Assembly (NCBI RefSeq): GCF_900142165.1
Contig: NZ_FQZY01000005.1
Location: 1-64,000, forward strand
Length of the DNA: 64,000 nt
Origin: Hespellia stercorisuis DSM 15480
GTDB taxonomy: Bacteria > Bacillota > Clostridia > Lachnospirales > Lachnospiraceae
Direction of reading: 5' to 3'
Within the stretch, counting starts at the first letter, position 1. The number at the start of each line of letters is the position of its first letter. The position numbers and the translations under genes are program-made. Below, piece by piece: positions 61,716 to 64,000 of this stretch. The notes under the pieces were generated by a model, which saw only the letters and a program-made list of their open reading frames with translations, did not search any database and had not been told where the DNA came from.

Positions 61716-62858
61716 CTATATTATTTCTTCACCGTGAAGCGTCTTCACCGTAATTCCATTCACCTCAATGTGATCGTCTACCGCGATTACCAGACACTGT
61801 CTTCCGTCAATCAGGCGGGTTTCCACCAGGTCCGCTCTATCCGGATTCACCTTGATCACAATGTCCGGCGTCTCAATGCTGAACTTTTTTGTATCCACAA
61901 TATTGGCTGCCAGAAGCTCCGTCTTTTCACCGGCAATCTCCTCGTATTCCTTCTCGAATACTTCCATACGCTCCTGCGGCACACCGCTTTTTTCAAACAC
62001 CTTTTTCACATCCGTTTTTGACAGTTCCAACGGCTCCGGCTCGTCCTTATGCTCTTCCACCATCTCCTGGATCGTCTCATGAATATTTTTCACTACGTCA
62101 TAATGACAATCCTCCCCGAGAGTATCTGCGATAATCGCGTTAAAGGTCTCCTTCTGTCCGGCCGCGGTCAGCGGTGTAACACTGCCCAGCACATTTTCAA
62201 TAAACGCCGGCTGAAGCTCCTCCGGTTTCTTCGAATAATAAAGTACACCGTGAATGTCCGAACTCCGGTCATTGAACAGTGGGAACAGGAAACCGTTCAC
62301 CGGCACATCCACCACCCAGTCGCGAATCCGCTCCTCAATGCTGTTTTTCTCTCCATTGTAGCTCAGGCCTGCCTTTGTCAGATTTACCGGACAGATGCTG
62401 CACAGTACGAACTCGTAGACACTGTCTGATGCGTCAAACAGCTCCAGCCCATCCGAAGAACGTCCCGGCACATCATAATTGGCATGAATCAGTATAATAT
62501 AGTAATTTTCCGCATAATCATAATTTTCAATCACCTTGTCATAGAACTCTTCCAGCAGCATCTCATCCTTCAGCTTGCTGTCTCGAAGATCCAGAAGAAA
62601 CTTCTGTGTCCCGCCGGCACTCTCCTGCGCGAGTGGAAATTCCATATTCATCAGATTCTTTCCGATGGTTCCGCCCAGCGTCTTTTTAAAAATATCGAAA
62701 TACTTAAAGCACTCCTCCTCAGGGAGCGAGAGAAACGCTTCTTTCAGCTCCATCTTCTTTTCTTTCTCATGGTCCACATAGCACCCGCAGATTCGTGTGA
62801 TTGCACAATTATTCGGCGTAAATTGCTTTCTTATCTCCAGTGTTTCTTTTTTATTCAT
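61716..62858 (-). CDS. DUF4317 family protein
   Basis: Soluble protein of 380 residues typical of Clostridia; function unknown. It opens MNKKETLEIRKQFTPNNCAI, with a CYVDHEKEK segment, and has ENYYIILIHANYDVPG and VDVPVNGFLFPLFNDRSSDI in the middle. The cysteines in NCAITRICGC and CSICPVN are conserved-looking but not in a known cluster spacing. The C-terminal part is acidic and helical, then strand-rich. It is monocistronic, with a strong promoter and terminator. Confidence 0.92.
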   Translation of the reverse strand: MNKKETLEIRKQFTPNNCAITRICGCYVDHEKEKKMELKEAFLSLPEEECFKYFDIFKKTLGGTIGKNLMNMEFPLAQESAGGTQKFLLDLRDSKLKDEMLLEEFYDKVIENYDYAENYYIILIHANYDVPGRSSDGLELFDASDSVYEFVLCSICPVNLTKAGLSYNGEKNSIEERIRDWVVDVPVNGFLFPLFNDRSSDIHGVLYYSKKPEELQPAFIENVLGSVTPLTAAGQKETFNAIIADTLGEDCHYDVVKNIHETIQEMVEEHKDEPEPLELSKTDVKKVFEKSGVPQERMEVFEKEYEEIAGEKTELLAANIVDTKKFSIETPDIVIKVNPDRADLVETRLIDGRQCLVIAVDDHIEVNGITVKTLHGEEII

Positions 62859-62914
62859 GTTCTTAACCCCTTAATCTTTTTGTAGTTTCTGACTGTTCAA
62901 AATCAGACTTCTAT

Positions 62915-62943
62915 ATTTTATGTGTAATTCCGATATTTGTCAA
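62915..62943 (-). promoter_or_regulatory. sigma-A promoter of the DUF4317 gene
   Basis: Consensus TTGACA (62938-62943), 17-base spacer, TAAAAT (62915-62920) on the minus strand, 56 bases before the ATG. This is the best-matched promoter in the window. Confidence 0.85.
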
Positions 62944-62982
62944 ATCCTCTCGTAGATCAGACACAGTTGATTCTGGTTATTG

Positions 62983-63023
62983 CAAAAAACGGGATGAAGC
63001 CCCACCGGACTTCATCCCGTTTT
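62983..63023 (-). terminator. gdhA terminator
   Basis: 14-bp perfect stem (AAAACGGGATGAAG with CTTCATCCCGTTTT), 10-base loop, then six T on the minus strand. It lies about 95 bases after the gdhA stop codon. Confidence 0.92.
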
Positions 63024-63117
63024 CTGTTACAACCATTCCAACGGATAAGGTAAAGCAAAGAAGCTTTGCCACCTCCTGTTCCTTCCCCCGCCGAATGAAC
63101 CCTTTTAAAAGCAAACT

Positions 63118-64000
63118 CTAGCAGACACCCTGTGCAAGCATCGCCTCTGCAACCTTCTCAAATCCGGCAATATTCGCACCTACAACGTAGTTGCCTTTCG
63201 CGCCGTACTTCTCAGCTGCATCAGACATATTATGGCAGATATTAACCATAATTCCCTGTAATTTGCTGTCAACCTCTTCGAATGACCAGCTCAGTCTCTC
63301 GCTGTTCTGTGACATCTCAAGAGCGGATGTAGCAACACCACCAGCGTTTGCAGCCTTACCTGGTGCAAATATCACGCCATTTGCCTGCAGGTACTCTGTC
63401 GCTTCCAATGTGGTTGGCATATTCGCACCCTCAGCAACCGCGATGCATCCATTTGCAACAAGTGCTTTTGCATCGTCGATCAGTAATTCATTCTGCGTAG
63501 CACACGGAAGAGCGACGTCAACCTTCACAGACCATACACCACGTCCCTCATGATACTCTGCGTTCGGACGATAGTTCTTGTACTCTGTCAGTCTTGCTCT
63601 CTTCACTTCTTTGATTTCCTTCAATGCAGCCACATCGATTCCCTCTGGATCATATACCCAGCCTGTAGAATCGCTTGCTGTCACAACCTTGGCACCCAAC
63701 TGCTGTGCTTTCTGTGTTGCGTAGATTGCCACATTGCCTGAACCGGACACTGCAACTGTCTTTCCTGCCAGTTCCAGACCATTGATCTTAAGCAGTTCCT
63801 GTGTCAGATACAATAAACCATATCCGGTAGCTTCTGTACGCGCAAGAGATCCGCCGTAGCTTAAGCCCTTACCTGTGAGCACACCTTCGGATAATCCTCT
63901 GATACGTTTGTACTGTCCGTACATAAAGCCGATTTCTCTTGCACCTGTTCCGATATCGCCTGCCGGAACATCTGTGTCAGCACCGATATATTTGCATAAC
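63118..64000 (-). CDS. gdhA: NADP-type glutamate dehydrogenase, 3' part
   Basis: Interconverts glutamate and 2-oxoglutarate plus ammonia. The gene runs off the end of the window; the visible 293 residues are the C-terminal two thirds. VPAGDIGTGAREIGFMYGQYK is the conserved catalytic-domain stretch, GKGLSYGGS-like TGKGLSYGGSLARTEATGYG follows, and VAVSGSGNVAIYATQKAQQLG is the nucleotide-binding motif. ALPCATQNELL and VAEGANMPTT are also typical of the hexameric bacterial NADP enzymes. The start codon and promoter lie outside. Confidence 0.97.
   Translation of the reverse strand, partial: LCKYIGADTDVPAGDIGTGAREIGFMYGQYKRIRGLSEGVLTGKGLSYGGSLARTEATGYGLLYLTQELLKINGLELAGKTVAVSGSGNVAIYATQKAQQLGAKVVTASDSTGWVYDPEGIDVAALKEIKEVKRARLTEYKNYRPNAEYHEGRGVWSVKVDVALPCATQNELLIDDAKALVANGCIAVAEGANMPTTLEATEYLQANGVIFAPGKAANAGGVATSALEMSQNSERLSWSFEEVDSKLQGIMVNICHNMSDAAEKYGAKGNYVVGANIAGFEKVAEAMLAQGVC

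Noticed and set aside
1-64000. Mobile elements, prophage, CRISPR arrays, tRNA and rRNA genes
   Set aside because: I looked for transposase motifs, terminal repeats, spaced direct repeats and conserved RNA sequences and saw none; genes are core metabolism with consistent strand and spacing.

Overview
This window is a piece of a Gram-positive, anaerobic, spore-forming Clostridia chromosome, most likely a Lachnospiraceae gut commensal. The evidence is an alpha/beta small acid-soluble spore protein and a YtfJ/GerW-type sporulation protein, a complete Rnf complex, a biotin-dependent sodium-pump decarboxylase, a three-subunit NAD-linked [FeFe] hydrogenase, an Mrp-type antiporter operon, and strong AGGAGG ribosome binding sites with sigma-A type promoters. 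Almost every gene is on the minus strand; apbE (20558..21529) is the only convincing plus-strand gene. I see no tRNA, rRNA, CRISPR, prophage or insertion sequence, so this looks like stable core chromosome.

Layout from low to high coordinates (transcription mostly runs the other way). 1-11.8 kb is housekeeping and spore genes: coaD, rsmD, a spore protein, a four-domain c-di-GMP response regulator, recG, a FakA-type kinase subunit with its Asp23-like partner, rpmB, two tiny membrane proteins, ytfJ and a DUF2953 protein. 11.9-20.4 kb is a long co-directional set of cell-wall, division and recombination genes: a class B PBP overlapping its SEDS partner by about 146 bases, a U32 protease-like protein, zapA, ruvB, ruvA, a Gx transporter and a NusG domain II protein. 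20.5-28.3 kb is the Rnf region: apbE (flavin transferase), a repeat-rich membrane protein, a DUF2752 protein, and rnfCDGEAB. 28.3-33.2 kb has the S1 protein, ispH, cmk, a HI0933-type flavoprotein and an RpiR regulator. 33.4-38.7 kb encodes a sodium-pump biotin decarboxylase with two different carboxyltransferases. 38.9-40.9 kb is a 2-isopropylmalate synthase fused to an AraC-type DNA-binding domain. 41-46.4 kb has two D,D-carboxypeptidases, scpAB and a metallophosphoesterase. 46.4-56.1 kb is a ten-gene Mrp-like operon with four large antiporter-type subunits. 56.2-61.5 kb is a LysR regulator and the hydrogenase genes hydCBA. The window ends with a DUF4317 gene and the 3' part of gdhA.

The energy genes fit together as redox and ion-gradient metabolism of a fermenting anaerobe. 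Rnf couples ferredoxin:NAD+ oxidoreduction to an ion gradient and needs ApbE to attach FMN to RnfG and RnfD. The decarboxylase pumps Na+. The Mrp-like complex exchanges cations for protons. The hydrogenase balances NADH and ferredoxin with H2.

The most unusual objects are the LeuA-AraC fusion, a long structured leader ahead of the asp23-fakA genes made partly of two diverged 57-bp tandem repeats, the four-antiporter Mrp-like operon lying next to the hydrogenase, and a candidate regulatory region ahead of hydC that combines an inverted repeat at about -64 with a Rex-like site. Functional statements rest on motif recognition by eye; no database search was run.
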